Shown here piece after piece: positions 1-9,000 of a DNA stretch of 64,000 nucleotides (positions within the stretch are counted from its first letter, which is position 1; each line of letters starts with the position of its first letter). The position numbers and the translations under genes are program-made. The notes under the pieces are model-generated. The model was not told the origin of the DNA and searched no databases. It saw nothing but the letters and a program-made list of their open reading frames with translations. Origin of the DNA: Verrucomicrobiota bacterium. GTDB lineage: Bacteria; Verrucomicrobiota; Verrucomicrobiia; CAIQCK01. The stretch spans positions 124,001-188,000 of the forward strand of contig JACRJX010000025.1 of NCBI GenBank assembly GCA_016235595.1, given 5' to 3'.

Positions 1-3
1 CAA

Positions 4-30
4 GTAGCATAGGCGTCCCGCCTGTCCTAC
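4..30. repeat. Nested palindrome just downstream of glmM
   Basis: The sequence reads GTAG, three bases, AGGCG, three bases, CGCCT, three bases, CTAC, so two pairs of arms are perfectly complementary. It starts 9 bases beyond the glmM stop. It may act as a transcription end signal, although no run of T follows on either strand. It may instead be part of a dispersed palindromic repeat cut by the window edge. Confidence 0.4.
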
Positions 31-38
31 TTTGCAGC

Positions 39-1439
39 CTACGCCGCGCCGATCTGCTTCTGGATCACGTCGGCGATGCGCTGGGCTTGCCGATCGATGA
101 CAGCTCGGTCGCGGCCTTCCACCGTGACGCGGCAGAGTGGCTCGGTGCCGGAGTAACGCACGATGACGCTGCCTGTATCGCCGAGCGCGGTCTTCGCCTC
201 GTTGATCGCGTCCTGCGCGCCGGCCAGCGACTCCAACGGCGGCTTGGAGCCGACCTTGATGTTCAGCATGACCTGCGGAAACCGCTGCATGACGCGGCAG
301 AGTTCGCTGAGCGGCTTGCCGGTCTCGCGCATGACGCGGAGCACTTGCAGCGCGCTGATGATCCCATCGCCGGTGGTCGTGAAGTCGCGGAAAATCATGT
401 GGCCGCTCTGTTCGCCGCCCACGTTGGCGTCGAGCCGGCACATCTCATCAATGACGAATTTGTCGCCGACCTGCGTGCGAACCACTTTGCCGCCGGCCTT
501 GGCAATCGCCTCGTCCAAACCGCCATTGCTCATCAAGGTCGCCACCAGCGTCTTGTTCCGAAGCTGGCCCTTCTTGAGCATGTCCACGCCGGTCACTGCA
601 AGAATTTCGTCACCATCCACGAGGCGGGCGTTTTCGTCGCACAGGATGACGCGGTCGGCGTCACCGTCGTGAGCGATGCCAATGTCCGCGCGATGCGCGA
701 TAACCGCCTGGCGCAAGCCGCTGGGATGAAGGCTGCCACAGTCCTTGTTGATATTCAGGCCGTCGGGCGTGGTGTTGTAGGTGAACAACTCCGCGCCGAG
801 TTCGCGCAGGACACAGGGCGAGCTCTTGTAGCCCGCACCATTGGCCGCATCCACGACGATGCGCAGGCCATCCAGCGTCATGCCGCGAGGAAAACTGCCC
901 TTGACGAATTCGATGTAACGCCCCAATGCGTCGTCAATGCGTGTTGCCTTGCCGATCGCGCCCGCCGTGGGACGGATTTTGTCAATCGCGCCGCTGGAAA
1001 CCAGTTCCTCGATCTGCCGCTCCACTTCCGCGTCGAGCTTGTAACCGTCACGGTCGAAAAACTTGATGCCGTTGTCGTCGTAGGGATTGTGCGACGCCGT
1101 CAGCACGACGGCGGCGTCGGCGCGCAACGAGCGCGCGATATAGGCCACGCCCGGTGTCGGCAGCGGGCCGACCAGCAGCACATCCACGCCCATCGAGAGG
1201 ATGCCGCTCGTCAGCGCCGTTTCCAGCATGTAGCCGGAGAGGCGCGTGTCCTTGCCGATCACGATCCTGTGCCGCGACGAACCGCGTTCGGCCGGTACCG
1301 CGTTCTGATTTCGGAAAACGTGCGCGGCGGCGCGGCCTAGTTTCAGGGCAGTCTCAGCAGTCACCGGCTCGATGTTCGCCTTGCCGCGAACACCGTCGGT
1401 GCCGAACAACTTCATCATGGTGCGAGTAGAATCGCTCAT
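39..1439 (-). CDS. glmM: Phosphoglucosamine mutase
   Basis: Converts glucosamine-6-phosphate to glucosamine-1-phosphate on the route to UDP-GlcNAc, peptidoglycan and lipid A; cytoplasmic. The protein opens with the family motif KLFGTDGVRG, carries the phosphoserine loop TASHNPYDDNG, a metal-binding DGDADR loop and the C-terminal RYSGTEP phosphate-binding motif. It is about 466 residues, the usual length. I chose the ATG at 1439 because an AGGAAA ribosome site lies just upstream and because it falls 13 bases after the folP stop; a longer frame from 1478 would overlap folP. Third gene of an ftsH-folP-glmM set. Confidence 0.96.
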   Translation of the reverse strand: MSDSTRTMMKLFGTDGVRGKANIEPVTAETALKLGRAAAHVFRNQNAVPAERGSSRHRIVIGKDTRLSGYMLETALTSGILSMGVDVLLVGPLPTPGVAYIARSLRADAAVVLTASHNPYDDNGIKFFDRDGYKLDAEVERQIEELVSSGAIDKIRPTAGAIGKATRIDDALGRYIEFVKGSFPRGMTLDGLRIVVDAANGAGYKSSPCVLRELGAELFTYNTTPDGLNINKDCGSLHPSGLRQAVIAHRADIGIAHDGDADRVILCDENARLVDGDEILAVTGVDMLKKGQLRNKTLVATLMSNGGLDEAIAKAGGKVVRTQVGDKFVIDEMCRLDANVGGEQSGHMIFRDFTTTGDGIISALQVLRVMRETGKPLSELCRVMQRFPQVMLNIKVGSKPPLESLAGAQDAINEAKTALGDTGSVIVRYSGTEPLCRVTVEGRDRAVIDRQAQRIADVIQKQIGAA

Positions 1440-1452
1440 CGTTTCCTTTTTC

Positions 1453-2316
1453 CTACGACCTTTGGCGGAATTCGTCAATCACGCGCAGCGTCTGTGCCGT
1501 CTCCGCCACGTCGTGGACGCGGACGATGTTCGCGCCGCGAGTGACGGACCAGACCGCCGCCGCAACGGAGCCGTGCCGCACAGCATCGGGATTTCCGCCG
1601 TCCGGGCCGAGCAGCCTGGTGATAAGGCTTTTGCGCGAGACTCCAATAAGCACAGGCCGGCCCAGCGCGCACACGGCATCGAGCCGCGCCAGCAACGTCA
1701 GGTTGTGCTCCACAGTCTTGCCAAAACCGATGCCGGGATCCACCGCGATCTGTTCCGCAGCGATGCCCGCGGCTTCAGCAGCGGCCAGCCGCTCACGGAG
1801 AAAACCGACGACTTCGTTTGTGACGTCGTCGTAGCGGGGATCGAGTTGCATCGTTTGCGGCGTGCCCTGCATGTGCATCAACACCACGCCGGCGCCAGCG
1901 TGTGCGATGGTGGCAAGCATCGCCGAATCGAAGCGGCCAGCACTGATGTCGTTGATGATGTGCGCGCCGGCTTCGAGGGCACGGCGGGCCACTTCGGACT
2001 TGGTGGTGTCAACCGAGATAAGGACGTGGGGCTCATGACGCACGGCGTATGACGCAAGTTCCTCCACGACGGGGATGACGCGGCGGAGTTCCTCGTCGAG
2101 AGGCACGGGCGCGGAGCCGGGACGGGAGGACTCGCCTCCCACGTCAATCATTGACGCGCCGGCCTCGATCATCGCCAACGCGCGGGCCACAGCGGCTTTC
2201 GGGTCCATGAAACTGCCGCCGTCGCTGAAGCTGTCAGGCGTGACGTTCAGGATGCCCATCAGCCGGCTGCGACCGTCCGCGAAATCCAACGAGAAATTCC
2301 GGCCGCGCCAGATCAT
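1453..2316 (-). CDS. folP: Dihydropteroate synthase
   Basis: Condenses 6-hydroxymethyl-dihydropterin pyrophosphate with p-aminobenzoate in folate synthesis; the sulfonamide target. The 287-residue protein shows the N-terminal signature GILNVTPDSFSDGG, the second pterin motif with IDVGGESSRPG, and DPGIGFGKT followed later by GVSRKS, all expected for a TIM-barrel DHPS. It lies 21 bases after ftsH and 13 bases before glmM on the same strand, so the three are probably co-transcribed. A second folate gene, folB, lies far away at 52.0 kb. Confidence 0.96.
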   Translation of the reverse strand: MIWRGRNFSLDFADGRSRLMGILNVTPDSFSDGGSFMDPKAAVARALAMIEAGASMIDVGGESSRPGSAPVPLDEELRRVIPVVEELASYAVRHEPHVLISVDTTKSEVARRALEAGAHIINDISAGRFDSAMLATIAHAGAGVVLMHMQGTPQTMQLDPRYDDVTNEVVGFLRERLAAAEAAGIAAEQIAVDPGIGFGKTVEHNLTLLARLDAVCALGRPVLIGVSRKSLITRLLGPDGGNPDAVRHGSVAAAVWSVTRGANIVRVHDVAETAQTLRVIDEFRQRS

Positions 2317-2337
2317 GATGGTGGCCGGGATAACCGG

Positions 2338-4359
2338 TTACGCGTTGGCCGGGGCACTGCCGATGTCTGGCGCATTGGGCAGCGGCGGAGTCTCGCTTTT
2401 GTTTTCCTCCGAGGTCGCGGGAGCAATCGGCGGGGGAACGTTCTTGTCCTCGCCGGACTCGTGCGGCCGGCTGAGTTTGCCAGTGCGCACGATCTCCATG
2501 ACTTCCTCGCCGTCCAACGTCTCGAATTCCAACAACGCTTCGCCCAGCGCGATCAGCTTGTCCTTATTGTCGTTGAGCAGTTTCTTGGCCTGCTCGTAAG
2601 ACTCGTCGGTGAAGCGACGAACTTCCTCGTCAATGACACGAGCGGTGGCTTCGCTGACACTCTGCGGCCGGGCCAGCTCCCGGCCGAGAAAGACGGGCTG
2701 CTCATCATCCACGCCGTAGTGGACATTGCCCAACTTCTCGCTCATGCCCCACTCGCACACCATCTTCCGCGCAATGGCGGTGGCGTAGCGGATGTCGCCG
2801 TAAGCGCCGTTGGTGATGTCGCCAAGGATCATCTCTTCGGCAATGCGGCCGCCCATAACCATGGCGAGGCGCATCAGCAGTTCTTTCTTGCCTTGCGTGT
2901 ATTTGTCCTTCGTCGGCAAAGACATCGTCGAGCCGAGCGACTGGCCGCGTGGAATGATCGTGACCTTGTGGACCGGACAGTCGCCGGCATCAAGAATCGC
3001 CTGAACCAGCGCGTGGCCGGCCTCATGGTAGGCCGTGCACTTCTTTTCCTTGTCATCCATCAACCGGCTGCGGCGCTCGCGGCCCCAGCGCACTTTGTCG
3101 CGAGCTTCTTCCATCTCCTCCATTGTGACGGCTTTCTTGTTGGCGCGGGCAGCAATGAGGGCGGCTTCGTTAACGAGATTGGCAAGGTCGGCGCCACTGT
3201 AACCGGGCGTGCCGCGCGCGATGATCGCCAAGTCCACTTCTTTTGCGAGCTTCACACTGCGCACGTGGATTTTGAGGATCTGCTCGCGCTCGTTGATGTC
3301 GGGCATGTCCACAACAATCTCGCGGTCGAAGCGGCCCGGCCGGCGCAACGCCGGGTCGAGCACGTCGGGCCGGTTGGTCGCAGCAATGATGATGACACCC
3401 TCACTGGTGTCGAAGCCGTCCATTTCGGAGAGCAACTGGTTCAGCGTCTGCTCGCGCTCGTCGTGGCCGCCGCCGATGCCGGAAAAACGGGAGCGGCCGA
3501 CGGCGTCAATCTCGTCGATGAAGATGAGGCACGGCGCGTGTTTGCGGCCCTGCTCGAACATGTCGCGCACGCGGCTCGCGCCGACACCCACGAACATCTC
3601 CACGAAATCGCTGCCGCTGATCGAGAAGAACGGCACGTCCGCCTCGCCGGCAATGGCCTTGGCCAGCAACGTCTTGCCGGTGCCGGGAGGGCCGGTCATC
3701 AGCACGCCTTTGGGAATGCGTCCGCCGAGGCGCTGGAACTTCTTCGGGTCTTTCAGGAAATCCACGATCTCAGAGATTTCTTCCTTGGCTTCCTTGATGC
3801 CCGCGACGTCCTTGAACGTGACCTTGTTGCGGTCTCGCGAAAGCATCCGGGCGCGGCTCTTGCCGAAGCTGAGTGTGCCTTTGCCGGCGGACTTGAATTG
3901 CCGCCAAAAGACGAACCACAGCAACGCGATGAACAGCACCACGGGAATCACGCTGACCAACAACTGCGTGAACACGGTGTTGCTGCTGCGCTGGGCAAAA
4001 CCCTTCTGGGCCAACGTCTCGCTCAACATATCGGTCACGCGATGCTTGAGATGGAACTGAATCAGCCCTTTTTCCTTGCCAGGGCCAGGCTTGACGCGCA
4101 TCTCGCCACGGATGTCCTGCACCATGGGTTCCGTGCCGTAAATGATCTCCCCACCCGTAATCTCACCGGCCTCGACCTTCTGCATGAAATCGGGGTAGCT
4201 CAACTCAACCACGGGCCGTTCCCGCCCCGCTTGAAAAACCCAAAGTGCGCCGGTAAACGTCAGCACGCAGAAGAATAACACCACTCCGCGAACGTTTACC
4301 CGGCCATCACGCCCTTCCGGCGGTGTTGGCTTTCGGTTGCTATCATTCTTATTAAACAT
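2338..4359 (-). CDS. ftsH: ATP-dependent zinc metalloprotease FtsH
   Basis: Membrane-anchored AAA+ protease that degrades misfolded membrane proteins and regulatory substrates. Of 673 residues, about 25-42 and 132-152 form two membrane segments flanking a periplasmic domain. The AAA module has Walker A GPPGTGKT at 223-230, Walker B LIFIDE at 278-283 and the second region of homology with [19 protein letters not shown]. The zinc site HEAGH is at 445-449. The C-terminus is Pro/Glu-rich. No strong ribosome site precedes the ATG. Gene order ftsH-folP-glmM matches E. coli. Confidence 0.97.
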   Translation of the reverse strand: MFNKNDSNRKPTPPEGRDGRVNVRGVVLFFCVLTFTGALWVFQAGRERPVVELSYPDFMQKVEAGEITGGEIIYGTEPMVQDIRGEMRVKPGPGKEKGLIQFHLKHRVTDMLSETLAQKGFAQRSSNTVFTQLLVSVIPVVLFIALLWFVFWRQFKSAGKGTLSFGKSRARMLSRDRNKVTFKDVAGIKEAKEEISEIVDFLKDPKKFQRLGGRIPKGVLMTGPPGTGKTLLAKAIAGEADVPFFSISGSDFVEMFVGVGASRVRDMFEQGRKHAPCLIFIDEIDAVGRSRFSGIGGGHDEREQTLNQLLSEMDGFDTSEGVIIIAATNRPDVLDPALRRPGRFDREIVVDMPDINEREQILKIHVRSVKLAKEVDLAIIARGTPGYSGADLANLVNEAALIAARANKKAVTMEEMEEARDKVRWGRERRSRLMDDKEKKCTAYHEAGHALVQAILDAGDCPVHKVTIIPRGQSLGSTMSLPTKDKYTQGKKELLMRLAMVMGGRIAEEMILGDITNGAYGDIRYATAIARKMVCEWGMSEKLGNVHYGVDDEQPVFLGRELARPQSVSEATARVIDEEVRRFTDESYEQAKKLLNDNKDKLIALGEALLEFETLDGEEVMEIVRTGKLSRPHESGEDKNVPPPIAPATSEENKSETPPLPNAPDIGSAPANA

Positions 4360-4471
4360 ATAAATCTGTTACACCGTAACCTTTCGGCGCAATTTAGTCG
4401 AAAACTATCATAGGCGGTATTCCTTGGCAATCATGCTTTCCCCGACACCCCTATGCCACCGTCAAGTCTCC

Positions 4472-4530
4472 TTGACTGCGAGCCAAGATTGCGCACCATC
4501 GGGTCAGTTTCAAGCCAGCCAGGAGACTTT
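4472..4530 (+). promoter_or_regulatory. Conserved leader/promoter-like region, copy 1
   Basis: TTGACT at 4472-4477 could be a -35 box; 15 bases later comes GCACCATCGG, then TCAGT, a CAAGCCAGC stretch and an AGGAGA ribosome site before the ATG at 4531. Nearly the same string, at the same distance of 59 bases to the ATG, precedes the next gene at 5990. I infer a shared promoter plus translation leader; the -10 box is not of the usual type. Confidence 0.5.
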
Positions 4531-5952
4531 ATGCCCAAAGCCAACAATCGCAGCGAGGGTCGCCAGCCGTCTTCGCCATTGCGGTGCCTGCGCATTCCAG
4601 TGGCAATGGCAACAGCCTGCCTCGGACTCGCATCCGCCTACGGCTGGGGCGGCGAGCACAACCGGATCACGGCGGCCGCGGTCGAGGTGTTGCCGCCCGA
4701 CGATCGCGCCGCCATCGCCTCCGAAGCGGCCGCCCTGGCCCGGGTGTATTGTGAATTTCCCGATTTGAACTGGCCCTGCTATGGCGAATGGGGTGGCGGC
4801 AACGCCGACCCTCGCCTGCCACGCTTTCCCGACACCCGTCGCGAGTGGGACATTTCGTTCTACTGCGGATGGGACCCGGTCTTGCAGAAGGGCAAGAGTT
4901 ACCCGCACCGCCCGCCGGAGTCACTGGAGGCCATCGCGCTTCGTTTCGGAAACATGGTGGAATCGCTTCGGGCCGGCCGGCTTGCCGACGCCGCGCGTTT
5001 TGGCGGTGCGATGTTCCATTACATCCAGGACAGCGGCTCCTTTCCACACATCCAGCCCATTCACCGCGCGTTTCACACCAAGAACCTCAGCGCCATCCGG
5101 ATTGATGGATACAAACCGCGCCAGTTGGGACAAACGCAAAGCGAGATGGTCGCAGCATTGACGGCACGAGTCCGCGAACTGGTGACCATGACCGAGGGGC
5201 GGCTTGGGCCATTGCTGGCGGAGGTGGGCATGCCGCTCGACGAAGCCAAGCGTCTTTGCGCCAAGGAACTGGTTCCCGCCGCCGTCACTCGCGCGGTGGC
5301 GAAACTGCGCTCGGAGAAACCCTCCGACTACGAGGCCGCCGCTCTCGATTGTGCCAACGAATGCGCCCGTATCTGCGCCGACGCGCTGCACAGCGCGTTC
5401 GCTCTGGCTCCGCGTCCATTGCCCGCGTCCACGCCCAACCCGCCGGACACCAATCTGGTGTTCAACCCATCGTTTGAGACCGGCGACGGCGACCGCGCGC
5501 CAGAAGGCTGGTATGTCGGCTGGCTCGACCTCAACGACCGCGTTGGCCGCGCCGAGTGGTATCGCGCCGGCATGCACTGGGACAAACCGGTGAAGACCGG
5601 CAAGCGCTCAGCGATGATCCTCTGGGCTCCGCAGAAAAGTCTGGAGTGGCGTCAGACATGGCGGCGCGCGGTGCCGGTAAAGAAAGGTGAAACTTATCGC
5701 GGCGCCACATGGATCAAGACGCGCGCAGCTACGGGCGCGACTTGGTTCGCATTGCAGTTCTACGACACCGCCTACCAACCCGTCAGCGATGCGAGAAGTG
5801 AAGTTGTGAAAACCGACAGCGACTGGAGAAAGCTTTCGGTGGAAGCGAACGCGCCACCGAACGCATGCTGGCTGCGCGCCATCTTCCACTCGGAAGCCAA
5901 CAGCGGCGCCGTGTGGTTTGATAACGTCGAGATCGTAAGAATCGCACGCTGA
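4531..5952 (+). CDS. Exported zinc-dependent phospholipase C / P1-nuclease-like protein
   Basis: The 473-residue protein starts with a signal peptide (hydrophobic stretch about 22-36, ending ASAYG) and then WGGEHNRI. Enzymes of the bacterial zinc phospholipase C and S1/P1 nuclease fold use a mature N-terminal Trp and nearby His as zinc ligands, so cleavage before Trp39 would give the expected end. A second zinc-site motif HYIQDSGSFPH follows in the middle. From about residue 310 a separate beta-sandwich-like module begins (NLVFNPSFETGDG), resembling carbohydrate-binding modules. The ATG at 4531 follows an AGGAGA site. Substrate (phospholipid or nucleic acid) cannot be told from sequence. Confidence 0.72.
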   Translation: MPKANNRSEGRQPSSPLRCLRIPVAMATACLGLASAYGWGGEHNRITAAAVEVLPPDDRAAIASEAAALARVYCEFPDLNWPCYGEWGGGNADPRLPRFPDTRREWDISFYCGWDPVLQKGKSYPHRPPESLEAIALRFGNMVESLRAGRLADAARFGGAMFHYIQDSGSFPHIQPIHRAFHTKNLSAIRIDGYKPRQLGQTQSEMVAALTARVRELVTMTEGRLGPLLAEVGMPLDEAKRLCAKELVPAAVTRAVAKLRSEKPSDYEAAALDCANECARICADALHSAFALAPRPLPASTPNPPDTNLVFNPSFETGDGDRAPEGWYVGWLDLNDRVGRAEWYRAGMHWDKPVKTGKRSAMILWAPQKSLEWRQTWRRAVPVKKGETYRGATWIKTRAATGATWFALQFYDTAYQPVSDARSEVVKTDSDWRKLSVEANAPPNACWLRAIFHSEANSGAVWFDNVEIVRIAR

Positions 5953-5989
5953 GCCGGCACACGCCGCGATTGATGGTGAGAGGCACGCC

Positions 5990-6048
5990 TTGACTCCGGG
6001 TGTGAATCCGGCACCATCGGTCAGTCTCAAACCAGCAAGGAGAATACC
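5990..6048 (+). promoter_or_regulatory. Conserved leader/promoter-like region, copy 2
   Basis: TTGACT at 5990-5995, GCACCATCGG at 6011-6020, then TCAGTCTCAAACCAGCAAGG and the ATG at 6049. It aligns with the region before the gene at 4531 with one single-base gap and identical overall length. The two genes are therefore probably transcribed from related promoters rather than as a simple operon. Confidence 0.5.
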
Positions 6049-9000
6049 ATGCCTGACGAGAATTGCTGTTGCGGCGGCCGTTGCCGGCCACCGTTGCCAC
6101 CCGAACTCACCCGCCGTAAGTTCATCCACACTGTTGCCGCCGGCACCGCAGGGCTCGCCGCCGGCAGCGAACTGCTCCGCGCACAAACCGCAGCCGTCCC
6201 GCCTGCCGCGCCGTTGACCGCGCCGAAGCTGCCGAAGTCGTGGCGTTATCCGCTGACACCGCCGCGCGTCTACCGCGGCGCGAACCTCGAGGCCGTCTCA
6301 ATGCCCATCGGTGGCATCGGCACTGGCACCGTCTGGCTCGACGGCCAAGGCCGGCTCGGCGTCTGGCAGATTTTCAACAACCACGGCGAGACGCGTGTGC
6401 CCGACAGTTTCTTCGCCGTGCGCATCAAGAGCGGTGACAAACCGGCGGTGCTCCGCGTGCTCCAAACCGTGCCGGAAGAACCGCTCGCGCCGGTCGCGTC
6501 GCTGACCTACGAGGGCGGCTACCCCATCGCGCGGCTCGACTTCAGTGATCCGGCGTTGCCCGTCGCACTGCGACTGGAAGCATTCAATCCGCTCATCCCG
6601 ACCGACACTGCAAACTCCTCGATCCCCTGTGCCATCTTCCGATTCACCGCGCACAACACCGGCTCGGCGCCTGCCGAGCTTTCGCTCATCAGCGCCTGCC
6701 AGAATGCCATCGGCAGCAACGGTGGCGCCGGAGTCAAAGGCGTCAAATTTCCCGGCTACGGCCGCAACCGCAACCGCATCGTGCGCGAGCCGGGCATGGT
6801 GGCCGTCGCGATGGAGAAATCAGTCGAGCCAGTCCCGACCTGCCCCGTCAAAGTGCGCGCCCGCACCGGTGAAGTCATACCGGGGCCGGAACTTTACTTC
6901 TTCTCAGAGCTGCCTGCGCTCTCGCCGCCCATCGCAGAAACGCTGAAGCGCATCGCTGACGCCGGCGGCGTGGTGGTTGCGTCGGGAGTGCAACCGGCTT
7001 TCTTCTCCAACCTCGCCGCGTTGCGCGGAAACCCGGACGAACTGAAACGCCAGTTCACCGTGTTCGAGGATTTTGAGAAAGACAACTACGACGGCTGGAC
7101 CGTCACTGGCGAAGCGTTCGGCAAAGCACCCGCGAAAGGCACAGCGCCTGGCCAGCAAAAAGTCAGCGGCTTTGCCGGCAAACGGCTCGTCAACACTTTC
7201 CTGCCGAACGACAAGCCGCAAGGCACGCTCACATCGAAGAAGTTCAAGATCGAGAAACGCTACATCGGTTTCCTCATCGGTGGCGGCAAGCACAAGGACG
7301 AAACCTGCATCAACCTGCGTGTCGGCGGCAAGGTCGTCCGCACCTCGCTCGGCAGGAACCGCGAGCAACTTGAGCCCGCGAGCTGGGACGTGGCCGAATT
7401 CAAAGGCAGGGAAGCCGTCATCGAAATCGTGGACCGCCACTCCGGCGGCTGGGGCCACATCAACGTGGACCAGATTGTGTTCGCCGACATCCCGCCTGAA
7501 GCCGTGCTGACGCTCAACTCGCCGGTCCGCGCCGCCGCCGACGCCATCGCCCTGCCCTTCTCCACCGCCGGCAGCGCGAAGCTCGACGCGGAGTTTCGCG
7601 CAACGCTGAAAGACGCCGCCGGGCCATGGAACGTCACGAGCTACACGCGACTGCAAGTTTTCCGCGATGGCGAGAAAGATTGCCGCGCGCTTGTCACCGC
7701 GCCGAACGGCGACCCGTTGCTAATCTCCTGCCCGCTTGGTAAAGGCCGCGTCATCTTCGCGCTCGCGAAGAACCTGCCGTGGAGTTGGGCCGCCGCATTG
7801 TTCGCGTCAGCGCGAGGCGTGCCACTCAAGGACGGCGAACGCATCGCACCCTGCTCGCCCGGCTGGGGCACGATGACGCTCGCTGTATGTAACGCGGACA
7901 CTCCTGTCCGCGGCGCAGCTACGAAGGCGGACAAGAGTGTCCGCCTTACAGAATCGCCTGTCGCCACGCCGCGCTGGACCTCGCGCGACGAAATCGTCAG
8001 CGGTCTCAAACCCGGCGAAGATTCCGGCGAGAGTCCGGCCGGCGAGACGTTCAACGCCGCGCTCACCGTGCCGCTCAAACTCCAACCCGGCGAAGAACGC
8101 ACGGCGACGTTTGTGCTGGCGTGGCATTTCCCCAACGTCGAACGGTTCCACCACGAAGGGAATCTTTACGCCCGACGCTGGCCCGACGCGCTCGCGGTCG
8201 CGCGCCACGTCGCCTCCAATGCCGACGCGCTCTGGCAGCGCACACGGCTCTATCACGAGACACTCTACCAGTCGAACCTGCCGGAGGAATTCCTCGACGC
8301 GATGACGTCGCAGTCGGTCATCTTCCGCGGACCGACCTGCTGGTGGTCGGAGGACGGCTACTTCGCCGGTTTCGAAGGCTGCTACGGCTGCTGTCCTCTT
8401 AACTGCACGCACGTCTGGAATTACGCGCAGTCCCACGCGCGGCTGTTCCCGGAAGTCGGTCGCAACCTGCGCGTCTCCAACTTCATCACCTACCTCCATC
8501 CTGATGGCGAAACATCCCATCGTGAGCACACGCCGCATGGCGCGTTTGCGGACGGCCACTGTGCCGTGATCGTCGCGGCGCTCCGCGAACACCAACTCAG
8601 CCCGGACGGGAAGTTCCTGAAACAAATCTGGCCCGGCTTGAAGAAAGCCACCGACTGGTTGATTGAGAAATACGACGCCGACCACGACGGCGTGCCAGCG
8701 GGCCAGCAGTGGAATACCTACGACACCGCCGTCACTGGCGCGAACACCTTCATCGGCTCGCAGTATCTCGCCGCGCTCGCCGCCGCGGAAAGACTGGCAC
8801 TCGTCATGAATGACGCCGGGGCCGCTTCGCGCTGGCGCGCCGTTCGCGAGGCCGGAATGAAGAATCAGAACGCAAAACTCTGGAACGGCGAATACTACAT
8901 CCAGATTCCAGAAATGCCACCGGCCCGCGATTACAATAACGGTTGCGCGAGCGACCAGTTGCTCGGCCAGTGGTGGGCGCACCAAATCGGTCTCGGTTAT

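Noticed and set aside
2461..4278. Long open frame antisense to ftsH
   Set aside because: Composition is that of a shadow frame and ftsH on the other strand is certain.
7888..7950. Insertion sequence ends
   Set aside because: There is no transposase or space for one between the arms; the element is only 63 bases.
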